Positions 20,701-33,900 of a stretch of DNA of 64,000 bases are shown here, piece after piece. Made by a program: the position numbers and the translations under genes. The stretch is taken from NCBI RefSeq assembly GCF_000002425.4, contig NC_037254.1, positions 14,791,850 through 14,855,849 of the forward strand, in the 5' to 3' direction. Below the pieces are notes generated by a model. It did not search any database. It was not told the origin of the DNA and was given only the letters and a program-made list of their open reading frames with translations. The DNA is from Physcomitrium patens. Lineage: Eukaryota; Streptophyta; Bryopsida; Funariales; Funariaceae. Numbering within the stretch: position 1 is the stretch's first letter; each line of letters begins with the position of its first letter.

Positions 20701-20808
20701 TATTTAAAGGTAAATAATCTAAAATCTTCAAAATATAATAATAGAAGTAGAGTAATCCACTCATTTTTAAAACAAAACAAGCACAATGAGCTAAGTCTCT
20801 TTTCAAAC

Positions 20809-20826
20809 TTTCAAGGATATGAATTT

Positions 20827-20861
<35 letters not shown>

Positions 20862-21361
20862 GATACATTCTTATGTCACCCAAAATAATTTTAAAAAAAA
20901 AACCACTCAAAGATGATATAATATTAAACTAAAATGGCTATTTTTAAAGACAAGAAGACTAAAAAGTCTTAAAACAAGACTAAGGACTGGAAAGGCATTG
21001 ACAAGAATGAAGAAGGCTTCACTCTTACCTTCATATATACTCTTAATTAGGAGCTACATGGCAATGTCTTATAGGATTTCCAAAACGTGTTGACTTTGTA
21101 AAATACATATCTTAACCTGCAAGGCAAGTTTTTCATATGTGCACCACAAAGTTAACTTATTCCACAAGCTATCAATACATGGTTAATTTGTTGACCAAGT
21201 ATCTAACCTACCAATCAACTACAAACACATGTAAAGTTAAAGTAACATCTATGAAGCCTTTAAGAAGCTTTTTTTTAAAATATTATGAAATAATTCTATT
21301 TTTACATATTTCTACTTAATCATATAGGTAAATATTAGAATAAATATAAATATCTATGATA
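20809..21361 (-). repeat. 5' LTR of element C
   Basis: 553 bp in reverse orientation, matching 15217-15746 with scattered differences. A 30-base poly-A (20828-20857) explains the extra length. Confidence 0.85.
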
Positions 21362-22561
21362 TTCTATTAAAAAATATTTTTTATATAATAACATGATTGT
21401 AATTTTTTGATATTTAAAAAATTTAAAAAATCACTAAATAAGATAATAATTATCTTATAATATTTAAATAAAATAATTACTTTTTAAACTATTTAATTTA
21501 ACTTTGGTCCTTCTAAATTAAAATATTAGTTGATTATATAATTATATAAAAAAAGAGTAATCCTAAAAATAAAACATATTGATAAATTTTTTGTTTCTTC
21601 ATAATATAAGCACAGTAATTATTACAATTTTGTATTCTTTTTACTACTATACAAGTTTTTAATTATCTATTGTTTCTTCTAATATACAAGTTTTTAATTA
21701 AATAAAAAAATATTTATATTTTATATTTAATTAAGAAATTTGACTTAAAGAATTCTTTTTGCAGAAGTTACTATCATTATATTTTATAATTAAAACTAAA
21801 AAAAATCAATCTTTGCATTTTACATAAAATTCAATTCCTGGATTCAAAATTCAAAGATAAAAAAGGCTGGAAAAAAAAATTCTTAACATTATATTGTAAT
21901 GCAAAAAATAATTTGTTAACAAGTGAAGCACCACATTGCTAAAACATTTATTGTTTTTAATAATTGCAACTATGTTAATTTGTTATTAAATAGTAAATGG
22001 TCTCAACCTTTGAATACTAATTTGTCACAGTATTATTTAGACTTAATATATAAAAAGATAAACAAACTTTACATCCAACTGAAATTGATATGTATTTTAT
22101 TTTCCAAAATTAAAAATTTATATTTTTACTGTTATTTTAGGATATGATTTTATTTATAAATTTAAACTGTGATTTTTTAAAAAAACAATGAAGAAAAAAT
22201 CAATAGTTAGAAAAACATTTAAAGGAAGATTTACAATAATATGTTTTAGAAATAAATAATAAATGTTAATGTAAATAATTTTCTTTCTTAAGAAAATATG
22301 CATCTTATTGAAATATCAACTCTTTCCATGATTAATTTGAATAAAACCATAGAAAAAAATAATTTCAATAAAATGAAATTATATATAACTCAGAAAATAT
22401 AATTTTTTTCACCAAAAAAAAAAACCAAATTGTAGCATTTATTTATTCTGAAGAAAAAAGGTATAATTGATCTTTATTAAATTACTTTAAAAGTTGAGTA
22501 CGACCAAGTCTATACTCAAAAAATGCACAAAAGAATTATATGTATATGCATACATACACAA

Positions 22562-22606
22562 ACACACACACACACACACATATGTATATATATATATATA
22601 TATATA
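22562..22606. repeat. (CA)n-(TA)n compound microsatellite
   Basis: About 9 CA units followed by TATG and about 10 TA units. Confidence 0.95.
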
Positions 22607-22735
22607 ATGATTGAGTGAAAATCCGCAAAAAAATTATTATAAAAATAATAATTCAAATGTTGATTAATGTTATAAAAATGCATCAAAATAAAGTTCTTAT
22701 AGAATAATAAAGTCCTGTATTATTAAAAAGATATA

Positions 22736-22768
<33 letters not shown>

Positions 22769-23230
22769 TAAAATTTTAAAATAGCTATTACTCAAATTTA
22801 AATATCTTTACTCAAATTTTATAGCTTTTTTATTTATATCAAAAATAATTATGTATTCAGTATTAAAATCTTTTAGAGATATTGAAAGTCTAAAAAAAAT
22901 GGTGCTATATTTATTATATCTATTATCTATTTTAAAATGTAATATTTTACTAAATCTCTTCTTTAATCATACCAAATTTTAAGTTTTCTTTAGAATTCTA
23001 AGTTTTTTTTTTGAAGAAACTTTTGGCATTCTACTATCTATTTAAATATTTACGTATGGTGTTTTATGTGGCAATATAAAAAAAATATTGTACAACAAGA
23101 ATTAGTTTTTTTTCTCTTTTAACAAGAAAAAAAAAAAAAAAAAAAAAAAAAAACAACTTTTGGTTAAAAAATTTCATTTCTTCTAAATATTTTGTAGATA
23201 AAAGAAGTATGATATATCAACAAAAATAAA

Positions 23231-23245
23231 TACACACACTCACAC

Positions 23246-23285
<40 letters not shown>
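23231..23285. repeat. (CA)n-(TA)n compound microsatellite
   Basis: CA repeats with one TC interruption, followed by TA repeats. Same architecture as 22562-22606. Confidence 0.95.
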
Positions 23286-23287
<2 letters not shown>

Positions 23288-23873
23288 AAAAATATATATA
23301 TTTTTATAGTTTATAATATTAATTTTATTTACTGTTCTTTTGTGTTTTTTATGAATAACATATCAAGCTCTATTTTTTGCATGTCAATATTTGTTTTAAT
23401 TGTAAAAGACATGAAAGTAGAAATATACTTGTTTATAATTGGAAAAGAAGAAAGAAGATATTATAAATGTGTATTAGAAGATTAAAAAATATTAAAACAA
23501 TTGATGCCAAATATGTAGAAATTAGTAAGTCTTAAAGTAAAACTTGAATATAAAAAATTGCAATGATATGATTGAAAATAGCCTTAGTTTTAATTTCAAA
23601 TATTATGTGAAAGGTTTTTTTTTAATAATATAAGGCTTGCAAGGTAAGAGTCTAAGTTACAAGACAATTCTATAATAGCTTTGTAGAGAAAGGAAAATTC
23701 TTTAAAAAATTATTATAACTATGCGAAAATTCTATAGATCTAATTTTCATTTAAATAATTGTATATTCATTCAAGAAGATATTATCATTCTAATCTATTT
23801 TTACTTGTTTTTAATTTAATTGAGTAGTGTAGATATCCATAATATATTGTGAAATATTATTGAGGTTACAAAG

Positions 23874-23907
<34 letters not shown>

Positions 23908-24078
23908 TTGTACAAGAATTTTTTTTAGTATAATAAAGAATTAACTATGTAATATGAATATAATTTAATTAAAATTCAAATTATAAAAAATTGAGTGCTA
24001 AATAACCTTAAGAAAAAACTTTGGATTATAAAAACAAAAATCAGAATACAAAATGGCTCTAGTGTTGGCATGGACTTG

Positions 24079-24080
<2 letters not shown>

Positions 24081-24110
<30 letters not shown>
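24081..24110. repeat. (AT)n microsatellite
   Basis: Fifteen AT units. Confidence 0.95.
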
Positions 24111-24114
<4 letters not shown>

Positions 24115-25348
24115 AGTCTAAAAATATATTAAAAAGAATACATGATTTATAAATTAATGCAAGTTGTATCATTTTTTTAAAATGTTTTTATAAAAACATT
24201 CACGTTAGATGAAGTGGGTTAGAATAGGTGCAAAAAAAAAGTGCAAGAGCTATGTAAGTATTAATAGATTAGTTTGATAAAATATCGTTTTTAAATCATT
24301 AAATAAATTTCTAAATTTTAAGTACAATCCATTAGTATTGATATGCATATTATATTACTATAAAAACTTCTTTGTAATACTTATTAGAGTTAATAAGTTG
24401 TTATAGAAGTCTTTTGTAATTAGGGCACTGATACCACAAATCTTATGATTCTCATAGAAACTTCTACATGAGCTTATATCTAATGTATAAAAATGTAAGA
24501 ATAAGGCATATTTAGTATCATCAAAAAATTCTATTGTATCCCAATCTTTTATGTTAGGCAACATCTATTCTAATTTTTATTGTTATCATTATTTTTATTT
24601 TTATCACATATTACTTGATTTTGCAAACTTGTTTCTATTTTCATGATTAATAACAACGAATCTCTAAGTATATTTTTAAAAAAGGATGACAATTCAAAAA
24701 CACCATATTTTGCAACTTCAATAGAACCAATTGGCTACAGGATACTCTATTCCATTTTATTAAGTAGGCAAAGCTAATTTTTAAACAAATACATATCCAA
24801 CACATTTCTAATGCACAATAAGATATTATTGTACTCTGCTGCAATATAAGAAAAATGAGAATATAAAAAAATTAATTATCTTATTTTTTTATTACTGCGA
24901 ATATTCCTTTCCAACAAAATCAAAACAAAAATACTGGGTTTTTTTGCTATGTTTTCATTTCTTGTCATAGTTCTTTGACTTCAGGCATGTATTCCTTACA
25001 CTACTTGTAATTGTTCTACTTAGGTAGTTTAGAAATAGTTAAGATCCAAAAACCAGTAACCATGAAAAGATGCCCTACAATTTTAATCTTAACTTGATTT
25101 AGAATTATTATTGGTATAAAACTTCTAGGCACAGAATATATCATCTGTCTTACTAATATAAAATGTAATGGAGGCAAGGCTTTACTGATAACCAGTAAAA
25201 AACTACCTAATCATTTATTTTCCAAACCATCTATACACAACAATGTTATGACCATATAAATAATAACCTAATTACAAATGGTAAAATCATCATTTTTATT
25301 ATAAGTAATCATTTTTTTAATATAATTAACTTCAAATCCTATGTACGG

Positions 25349-25416
25349 AAAAGGAAATTAAACTGGTTTTCTTAAATAACTACATATATAATTTAAAACC
25401 AGTTTAATTTCCTTTT
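25349..25416. repeat. Perfect 22-bp inverted repeat with 24-nt loop
   Basis: The left arm 25349-25370 (AAAAGGAAATTAAACTGGTT plus TT) is the exact reverse complement of the right arm 25395-25416. The loop 25371-25394 is AT-rich. A transcript of either strand would fold into a short hairpin. It may be a terminal scrap of a small inverted-repeat transposon or a small-RNA hairpin; no target-site duplication is evident. Confidence 0.85.
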
Positions 25417-25558
25417 TTCTATATCACTTTCACTACATCAATTTTAAATAGCTGTATATATTTTCGTTTCCTTTTCATTTTTCTACACATGATTTAGAAT
25501 TTCTAAAATTCTAATTCCAAAAATGAGTCTTCTGATTAATACATCAGAACATTGATAG

Positions 25559-25560
<2 letters not shown>

Positions 25561-25589
<29 letters not shown>
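25561..25589. repeat. (AT)n microsatellite
   Basis: About 14 AT units. Confidence 0.95.
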
Positions 25590-25592
<3 letters not shown>

Positions 25593-25872
25593 ATTATTTA
25601 TGTATATACTCATTTCAACGAAGTGTTGTTTTCTATAAAAACAAATACACAATAAACTGAGAGTTATGGCTTTTTGCAGTTATACATATTATATCATTTC
25701 AACAGATATGGACTGGGTTCACCAGGTGCTGCCTGAGAGTGAAGGGCAGCAGAATGTGGAGTGAAAGAAAGCCACAGCATCTCTGGTATGCTTGCATAGC
25801 AGGGACAATACCATCACATCATTGCATTGGTAATAATAAATGAAAATAAAATTGGGAACTCTAATCCACTTT

Positions 25873-25899
25873 GAAGAAGAAGAAGAAGAAGAAGAAGAA
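25873..25899. repeat. (GAA)n microsatellite
   Basis: Nine GAA units. Confidence 0.95.
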
Positions 25900-28800
25900 T
25901 GTAAACCCTAAGGCATTCCCTAATCCATAGACTGTGATGCATTATCATGCTTTTTTGTAATGAATCCACCAACTTTACACTTTTCACAAAATGAATATCA
26001 GAGTATGAAAAATTTATAAAAGTAAGTAATCATTTATTCATTAATTAATTTATTCATTCTTGAAAGTGGAGATTTAAGAAACAGCTTTGGATAATGTACA
26101 TACTGGCTTTGTTGAAAGCCAATGAATCAAGTTTCACTTGCCAAAAGCCTCTGGAGTTGAATAGCCCAGATAGGTGGTGCTAGATTAGAGGGCTAAGCTT
26201 GGGTGTTATGAGCACATGAATGCATACCAAGTGGACATTCATTCATCTAATTTTCATTCATCCACGAATTCATCCATCCATTTTGGTACATTCGATGAGT
26301 TACATGCAATCCCATGAATTATTTATTACCACTCACAAACATACAGCCCTGTTTACATCATCATCGCCATCGTCATCTTCACCATTACTAATTTACTCGT
26401 TCATTTAAACTTTTACCTCTCCTCCTTTATGCTTTTCTTTATTCTTTATTCTTTTTCTTTTTTCCAAAATTTGTGCACCAAATCCTGAAGCAAGTGTGGT
26501 CTTTCCAACAAACAAGCAAAGCAGCATTAAGTTGGTACCACCCATAATTAAACAAGACAATCAAATAGAGATTTAAAATTCCATTTACAAATTGGTTGGA
26601 CAAAAGAGTGATGAATATAAAAAGAAATACAAGATGTCAAATCAATTTCCCTTCTCCATTGTTTTTTATTTTTATTTTTAAATATTACTAATTTACCATT
26701 CTTGTAGCCTACATAAGATTGTTCTCCTTTGTATATGGCTTCACAGAAAGTGCTCATGACAAGTTGAAGATGTTGAATACAACTCTCTTTTGCTCTCCAC
26801 ATGTATGTATGTATAAATATATATATTGGTATTGTTGAAAATCTTAAAACCTTAAAAAATATTATGTAATGTTCAAAAGGTGCCTGCTAACCTCACCTAA
26901 ACACACATGCAATGTCTGGGTTACTGGGTTCTAAATCACGTTTGGCCTACTTCCACTTGGCCTTCTTGGGGCACATGATGAACAGCATGAAACTTTCACT
27001 TATGTCACATTTCATTGTTCCTAATGATGAATTTGTAAATACTTTTATACTGATTAATTTTTAATTTTAGCATGATGTTGGTAATCCTCGTTTCCCCAAG
27101 TGGACTAATGAGAGACTGTAGATAGGAATAGTACCATGCAATGTTTGATATCAAGTCCGCCACTGACTCACTGTGACTGACTCTGTAAATTCTGACAGCA
27201 TATCTTTTATATGTGTCTCGCTTTTCCACCACCCTGAGCTCTTTTGCCCTCCAGCCTGGTTAGAAATGATTCTTGTGGAGTGCCACCCCTTTCATGCTTC
27301 ATGACACACTCCAACTGACACTTAGCTCTACTGGCCCTTGTATCCAGTTTCAAAGTCTGAAACATCATAAGATAACAGATGCAATAGACATGCACAAAAG
27401 AGTAAAAACAAGGAAGATATATATATATATATATATAAGAGAGAATTATAATCTTCTTACCTCAATAGCTTCAAGCACAGTAGATTTAATCTCCAATAAA
27501 CTTAATAGTATGTGTGCACTGGACTCCACATAAAAGGCAAATACTATGTGCATTTGCTGAGAAATCAAGAGTCTAAAACACCATTTACCATCCTAAAACA
27601 TACATTAAAATTAGATGATGTCACTGATGCATCTGAAAAGACAATTTAAGTAATTCTTATTTTTCAAAATTGTTACAACAAACTTATTCATAAACAAGAT
27701 AAACTTCCTGTTGGATAGACATAGAAGCAGATACCAGTTTGTTTTTGTCTCTTGGGCAGACAAGCAACTATCTGTTTGTCACAATTCCATGCTCCAGAAC
27801 TCAAAGCCATGTGAACATATATTTCTATGAATTCCAGTTCAGCAGTGCCACCATGGCAACACCTGTTGGGCTAAGCAGATGCCAACTGTCCTGCCACTCA
27901 TTTTGTAAGTAACCGCCACCTGTCAATAATGCCCACTCCGCCATTTCAGTGTGAAGCCAACAAAAAGCATTAGTAGTTGCAGCAGTGGTCATAGTAGTAG
28001 TAGTGGAAGGAGCTTCACTTACTCCACTGCAGCTTTGGATTAAAGAGCACTAAAGCAAAAAAGGAACAAGTGCTTCAATGTTTCCGTTTCCTTCAAGGTG
28101 TTCTTCTGCACATCCTGGCATTCATGAAGAGTTACTAACCTTTTGTTATTATGACCCTCATGCACATCATTTTTTTACCACACCTAACACTGTTCTTTTT
28201 GTTTATTATTATTTATTATTATTTATTTACTACTGTAAACATCAGGTGTTAAAAACCTACACAGAGGAAGTGCCTTCAGATTCCCCTCCTGCCTGACCCC
28301 AAGGACCAATGAAGGGTCTGTCTGTCTCTGTTTCTCTGTTTTTCTCTCTCTCTCTTTCTCTCTGTTTCACTCTCTCTTCCTTCATCTTTGTCTATACAAA
28401 TTGGGTGGAACATCTGGATCTGAAGATATTGTTCAGGGACATCATATCAGAGCCTGTACCACCACCAATACCACTGGAAAGAAGGTGGGTTTGTATTCTT
28501 CCCAACGGGCAGCCCCAAAAAATATATATAAATGTCAAGAGTAGAAGGTTCCCTGGCCTTCTCTCTTCTCTCTCTCTCTCTCTTTGAGTCCACACACAAA
28601 TGAAGTGGGGCAGGGGAGATTGACTGGGAGGATACAATTCCTAGACTCTCCCCTTTCAGTTTGCTTCCATGGAGGTCCCAGTTACCTACTATTCCTGGAT
28701 TTGGATTTTGTTGGAACTTGAAATTTTGAGTTGAGTGGGTGTCTCCAAATGAATACATGTACCCCACCTCTTTGATTATTTTTTGATTTGTTTTTATTCT

Positions 28801-28930
28801 TTATTTGAACATGTGAGAGTTGGTTGGCTCACACTGTGATGAATATGTGGGAAGGGCTCTGTTTTCTTCAAATTCCTCTCTATCATTTCTTGTGTTGGTT
28901 CCTCCAACAGACCAAGCAGGTGCAAGATAC

Positions 28931-28955
28931 ACATACATACATACATACATACATA
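28931..28955. repeat. (CATA)n microsatellite
   Basis: About six CATA units. Confidence 0.9.
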
Positions 28956-29137
28956 GTTTCTTACAAAATAAGAAGGATAGTAAATTTTTTAAAATCCAAA
29001 TCTCTTCTTCAGATGGATAGTTTCTATCTTATATCTAATCATTGTTTTTCATGTATTTCAAGATGATTACACATTCATTTTTCACAATTCACACATTTAA
29101 AAAAGTACTAAAAATGTAAAAAAATATAAAGATATTA

Positions 29138-29140
<3 letters not shown>

Positions 29141-29169
<29 letters not shown>
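29141..29169. repeat. (AT)n microsatellite
   Basis: About 14 AT units. Confidence 0.95.
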
Positions 29170-29432
29170 CTGTGTGGAAATTTCTAAGAAGGCACAAGAA
29201 TCCTTTAATTGGTCTAAAAAATCCATTGATTTTTTACAATTTATTAAAATCTAGTTGGAATTGTTTTGTGCATACTTTCAAGTAGATGTTATTGAAGAAA
29301 CTTGCATTTTTAAATTATTGTTTGGAACTCTTAACAATTTTAATTTTTTCATATTAATTAAAAGTGGTGAAGCTTTCTATGAAAATAATACACTTACATG
29401 AAGGATTCTTTAGTTCACACTTATTCAACAAA

Positions 29433-29457
<25 letters not shown>
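29433..29457. repeat. (AT)n microsatellite
   Basis: About 12 AT units. Confidence 0.95.
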
Positions 29458-29463
<6 letters not shown>

Positions 29464-30345
29464 CACATATATTAACTAACACATGCTGTCAGACTAATTT
29501 TTGCTTTAATAAAATTGATGAAATTAATAGGATCTAAAAATCCAAACAACAAATATCATCTTAAAGTAATAAATTTATATTCAGACTATACAATGAGTGC
29601 TACTTTAATTTTAAAAATCAAGAAAATAATTACAAATAAATATAGTAAAAAATCACAATCTATATTTTTTAGGTGTCAACTAACTGTTGGTGTTTACATT
29701 TATGTTTATGTACATATACAAATGTCAAAAGAAAAAGAAGAAGAAAAAATATTTAGTTGAACAAAAATATCCACCATGTTGTGTAAACAAAGATTGTTAT
29801 GCACAACACATTGAGTGCTACAAACCAATCACAAAGTATAAAATCAAAATCAAATACAAATACACGACCACAAACTTTCAAGGAAAGTTTATAAATCTAC
29901 ACACAAATAAGTTAAGCTATCTCTCACACTGCAAAGGGAGAATTTAAGAGTGCAAGTGTGAAGAATAGAGAAAACCCTAAAGCTTTACTAAAATTGCTAA
30001 ATCACCATTGCCAAGCAAACCCTTATAGCAAGTTTTTTCTCTCCCAAAATCACTCAAAAAACTTGACTTGACAAAAATGTCCAATCAAGGGGTTTTTCCA
30101 CCTAAGTAATCAAACCCTAATTGACATTAACAAGTCATCTAATGAAAAAAACTAACATATGTAAAAACCACTAATTCACATGAATCCAACTTGGTTTGGC
30201 ACCCAATGCCACATCACGAGACAACCTTTATTTTAGACATCCAATCATTTTTAGAAGCTCTGCAAAAAAAAATCAAAAATCAAATACAACAGATAAAGCA
30301 AAGATCTCACCCTAGTTTGTTTGGATTTGAGCAGTCCAATTGTGG

Positions 30346-30348
<3 letters not shown>

Positions 30349-30376
<28 letters not shown>
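30349..30376. repeat. (TA)n microsatellite
   Basis: Fourteen TA units. Confidence 0.95.
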
Positions 30377-30380
<4 letters not shown>

Positions 30381-30900
30381 TGAAGGTGTGTTTGTATGTA
30401 AATATGTTTTTTAATTGACAAAATGAGGTTGTGCTGAAATGGAGACATGAGACATGTGTTGGCATGTGTACCAGCTGGGAGTGAGATTTGTATGGAGATC
30501 CAGTAACTACTGGTACCTATGTGCAGGATTGGGCAGCAGTTTAGGGCAGGGCCGGGCTGCACCCATCAAAATTGCAGGTGAGAAAGACATGCCAACAAAG
30601 ACCATCCAGGCTTCAACCCAAACCCTAATTCCTAATTCTCCAACCAGTTCAGATTTGCTTAGAGCTAGGACTCCTACCCACACTAGTTCAAGCCAGTGCA
30701 CCTCATACTGGTATCCATGTTATTCATGTAATGTGTTATAATACCCATTTTGAAGCTGTATATAATCCATGGTGTGAGGAGTACAGTTGGTAACCATACT
30801 GTACACAACAATACCATTGTAAATTCAGTGGTGGGAATAGTAGTCAGCTGCAATAAACTGGGGCACATCTCCCTTCTTCATTCTCAAGCATACACATAAA

Positions 30901-33900
30901 AAGTAAGGATGATGAGTAGAATGATTACTCCACACTTTTAAATCCTTATTGGTAATTGTATAAGCAAGAGGGCAGAAAATATTTTTTGTTGAATGGTTGC
31001 TCTCTCTCAGACATGTGAAAAAAAAATTAGAGTAGTTTTATTCTATTTGGATATTGGAGGGATAGGACTTCAGATTAGATTGCATTTTTCACATGCTCAA
31101 AAAGTCCTAGAAAATCTTATGCTATTTGCAATTTGGTAGATAATTTTAAGGATTCATGTAGTCTTTGTTTCTTTTATTTTCTTTTCCTTCGACATGTTTA
31201 GTGCAAGTGAAATGTGAGAAGATCATTTTTTTTAACATTTTATGGTGTTGAATACTTTTTTTGCATGCAAGCATTTATATTGGACATTTGCTTTAAAATT
31301 TTGTACACATGTACCTCATTTAATTGATTCCCATTAACTTATATTCCTTGTTTGCCTGATAATATTTCTTGGAATGGAGGTCAGTCCTAGGTTGTTAACT
31401 TATATCCCTTAATTACTATTTCTCAATCAATTCACAAAAGTAGGATACATTTATATTTAAAAAAAATAACTTTTTCATGAAAACTAAGATAATCACTTAT
31501 TAGAAAGAATAATAAAAATGAAATGTTTAAAAGCATATCAAAATACTTTCTTCTTGATATATATATATATATATATATTTGTATTACAGTAGGTGTTGAC
31601 AGGTGTTAAATATTTGAATATTTGAATTACAGTAATTCAAAGATTTGAGTATTGCAGTCTCTTAAATTTTCATTTTTATTTCTATTTTTACTTTTACTTT
31701 TACTTCCATAATACATTACAATATATAGTTGGAAAAATGTGTCTTTGTATTATTTTGAGTGCCTTTTGTATTTGCATTTTATACTCATTTTGCAGCTTCC
31801 TTCGTAGTTTAAAAGATTATGTACAAATTCCAACTTTTGGATAAATCAGTTTAATAACTACACATTTACAATCAGATAAAAAAATTGATAACAGTAATTA
31901 ATGTAACCTATATTTGAACTTAGATGATTTTTACAACACATTGAAAGTATGAATTGAACACTTGAGAGCCAAAATGCAACTAGTGTGTCTTAACTCATTC
32001 TTGTCAAATTGTCGATTGGTTTATTATATCCAAAATTATAATTATAATTATAGTCTACGTATGCCTGTATGTAAATAGATATATGTGTATATATCGAAAT
32101 GTATGGAGAGAGAAGTTTTGAATCTATTTAATATATATTTGATTTTCTGGACATTATATCCTCATGACAGGAAAAAAAAGATTTGATGACAAACGAAAGA
32201 ATCATAAGGGGGATCGCAGAAGTGCCTCCCTTTATTAATATGAAAGGTGAGCCTTGATGTCAGTCAGGTTTGCTTCCTTACGTGGAGATGCCAGGTGCTA
32301 CATTGGACTCCCACGTCGTGACCTGTGCAGCAGGTATAATTATATTATACGGTTCAAAATACATGTGTGTATGTTTAAGTTGAAGGAGAGCAAAAAAAAT
32401 AGAAAGAAAAAATGGAGTGCCACCTCGTCCTTCTTATTGTAAACCTTCCCTTGTGCCCTTTCCCTCTCTTGTCCTTTTTAATACTGCTTTTTCCTTTTTA
32501 AAGTTCCTATACCTCACCCATCATGCTCTTCAATTCAAACTTGTGGCAATTTCAAAACTAGTGTTGAACTAAAGTAAAAGATAAAGGTTACAGTTACAGA
32601 GAAAATGATTTCCCCACTTAAGGCTCAACACCATTAATTATTTGAAGTCCAATCAATGAAACTAACTGTTGTTGTTTCTCTCATGTTGACTTTATTACTT
32701 TTCTTCAAACATGGCATATGACTTGAAAACCTACTTTGCATATCCTTTAGGATTACTCCTCTTGATAGTATGAATATTATACAGAAAAAACAGAGAAGAA
32801 CTAGAAGGATTGTTTTTTGATTCACAGGAGGGATGGCTGAATGCACCATGAGGAAGACAATCCAGCTGAAGTCAAGTGGATGGCTTCCATGAATGAATGA
32901 ATGGAAAGGGGATGAGGTTGGTTGGTTGGTCACAGGGGGCCATGAGCTTCCTTGTGCTGGGGGACAAGGAAGGAAAGACACTCCCCACCCCACCCCCCTC
33001 CCTTTCATCTGTAACTTGTGTTAGGCTCATGTCTTGCCAGAGGCTGCAACATTACCCACCCTCTCTTGCACCCACTCCCCTAGATGAATGGATTAGTGAA
33101 TGGATGAATATATGACATTAGATGGATGATTAGAAGTGCCATGAGTCCAGGATGCTCCATACCTCTAAGTTTGATGTGGTAGTATAGCTGGGGGGGGGGG
33201 GGGTTCTTCTTCATCACCCACCAACTTATGTTATCACCCAGATGCAAACAAACCTACCAAGTGTTTGTTCCCAGGATTGTTTACTTGCTCTTCATGGATG
33301 AAAATGGGGGGGGGGTGACTGTGCAAGCTTGATTTGTTTTTCAGCCTACAAGGGGAAGAAGCAGATTCAGGTGGGAACAGCAACAGCAAAGCCATGGCTT
33401 GCTTCCTTCCTTTCCAGAGCGCATGTCCTGGGCTGATTCTATGAGATTACACCAACAAAGCTTGAACAACTTCCTGTTGGTTGAAGTCAATGCTTGTTGT
33501 ATAATAAACTGTCCCTCCCTCTCTCTGTTTATTCAATTCAAAGGGGGATGGAAGCTTTCATCAGAGTGAGTACAATTTACTGCAGTTTACGGGTCTGAAA
33601 AGTAAAGAGCAAAACAACCATCATATCAAATTTAATTGTGTATTTGGTACATCTTGTACTCATCATGATGAAATCATGCTCACAAAAGCTTTGGGATGAT
33701 TACAGTGTTTAGGGCTCTGTCTGAGGCCAAGAGTTGTTTTTTTTGTTTAGATTGTAGATTTCTAGCATGAATTTAGGAATTAAAATAAATAAATGAATAA
33801 AAATTGATGGGTTTTGAGGTGGGTGTTTTTTTTTGTGATGATAAGGTTTCAGAAATCTTAATGGGTGATTGAAATAAGTCTATTATATTCATTTGAAAGA

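Larger units (their letters stand above)
15217..21361 (-). mobile_element. Element C: decayed Ty3/gypsy copy of the A family (about 6.1 kb)
   Basis: Minus-strand relative of A with both LTRs (15217-15746 and 20809-21361) and the full order of gag, pol and extra ORF between them. Flanks CTCTA (15212-15216) and TTCTA (21362-21366) fit a 5-bp target duplication with one C-to-T change. The element is very AT-rich compared with A, with many C-to-T and G-to-A differences (for example Arg codons turned to Gln in the RT piece). This is the pattern expected from deamination of methylated cytosine. It is old and dead. Confidence 0.88.
21367..25680. other. AT-rich intergenic stretch
   Basis: No gene recognised. 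It has long poly-A runs (23127-23153, 23874-23906), CA/TA arrays (22562-22606, 23231-23285), TA arrays (22739-22766, 24081-24110, 25561-25589) and one perfect inverted repeat (25349-25416). Minus-strand open frames at 24358-24564 and 24647-24844 have mixed composition but resemble nothing I know and are probably chance or an old transposon scrap. Confidence 0.55.
25681..30900. other. Intergenic stretch of mixed composition, no gene recognised
   Basis: Less AT-rich patches (25.7-26.5, 26.9-28.8 and 30.4-30.9 kb) alternate with AT-rich DNA. It holds (GAA)n at 25873-25899, CT-rich tracts at 28339-28384 and 28558-28583, (CATA)n at 28931-28955, and TA arrays at 27417-27437, 29141-29169, 29433-29457 and 30349-30376. 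Open frames are short, overlap repeats and show no domain. A noncoding transcript cannot be excluded. Confidence 0.5.

Noticed and set aside
23100-23910. Long poly-A runs (23127-23153, 23874-23906) as tails of SINE or LINE elements
   Set aside because: No RNA polymerase III boxes, no LINE coding remains and no target duplications seen nearby; simple homopolymers are common in this AT-rich DNA.
24358-24844. Two minus-strand open frames (68 and 65 aa) as a gene
   Set aside because: No recognisable domain or splice structure, and the composition fits background.
28392-28767. Overlapping 81- and 106-aa minus-strand frames and 92-aa plus-strand frame
   Set aside because: Generated by CT-rich microsatellites (Arg-Glu and Ser-Leu runs).
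32634-33008. 124-aa minus-strand open frame in a GC-richer patch
   Set aside because: No domain, low-complexity, no supporting splice or promoter signal.
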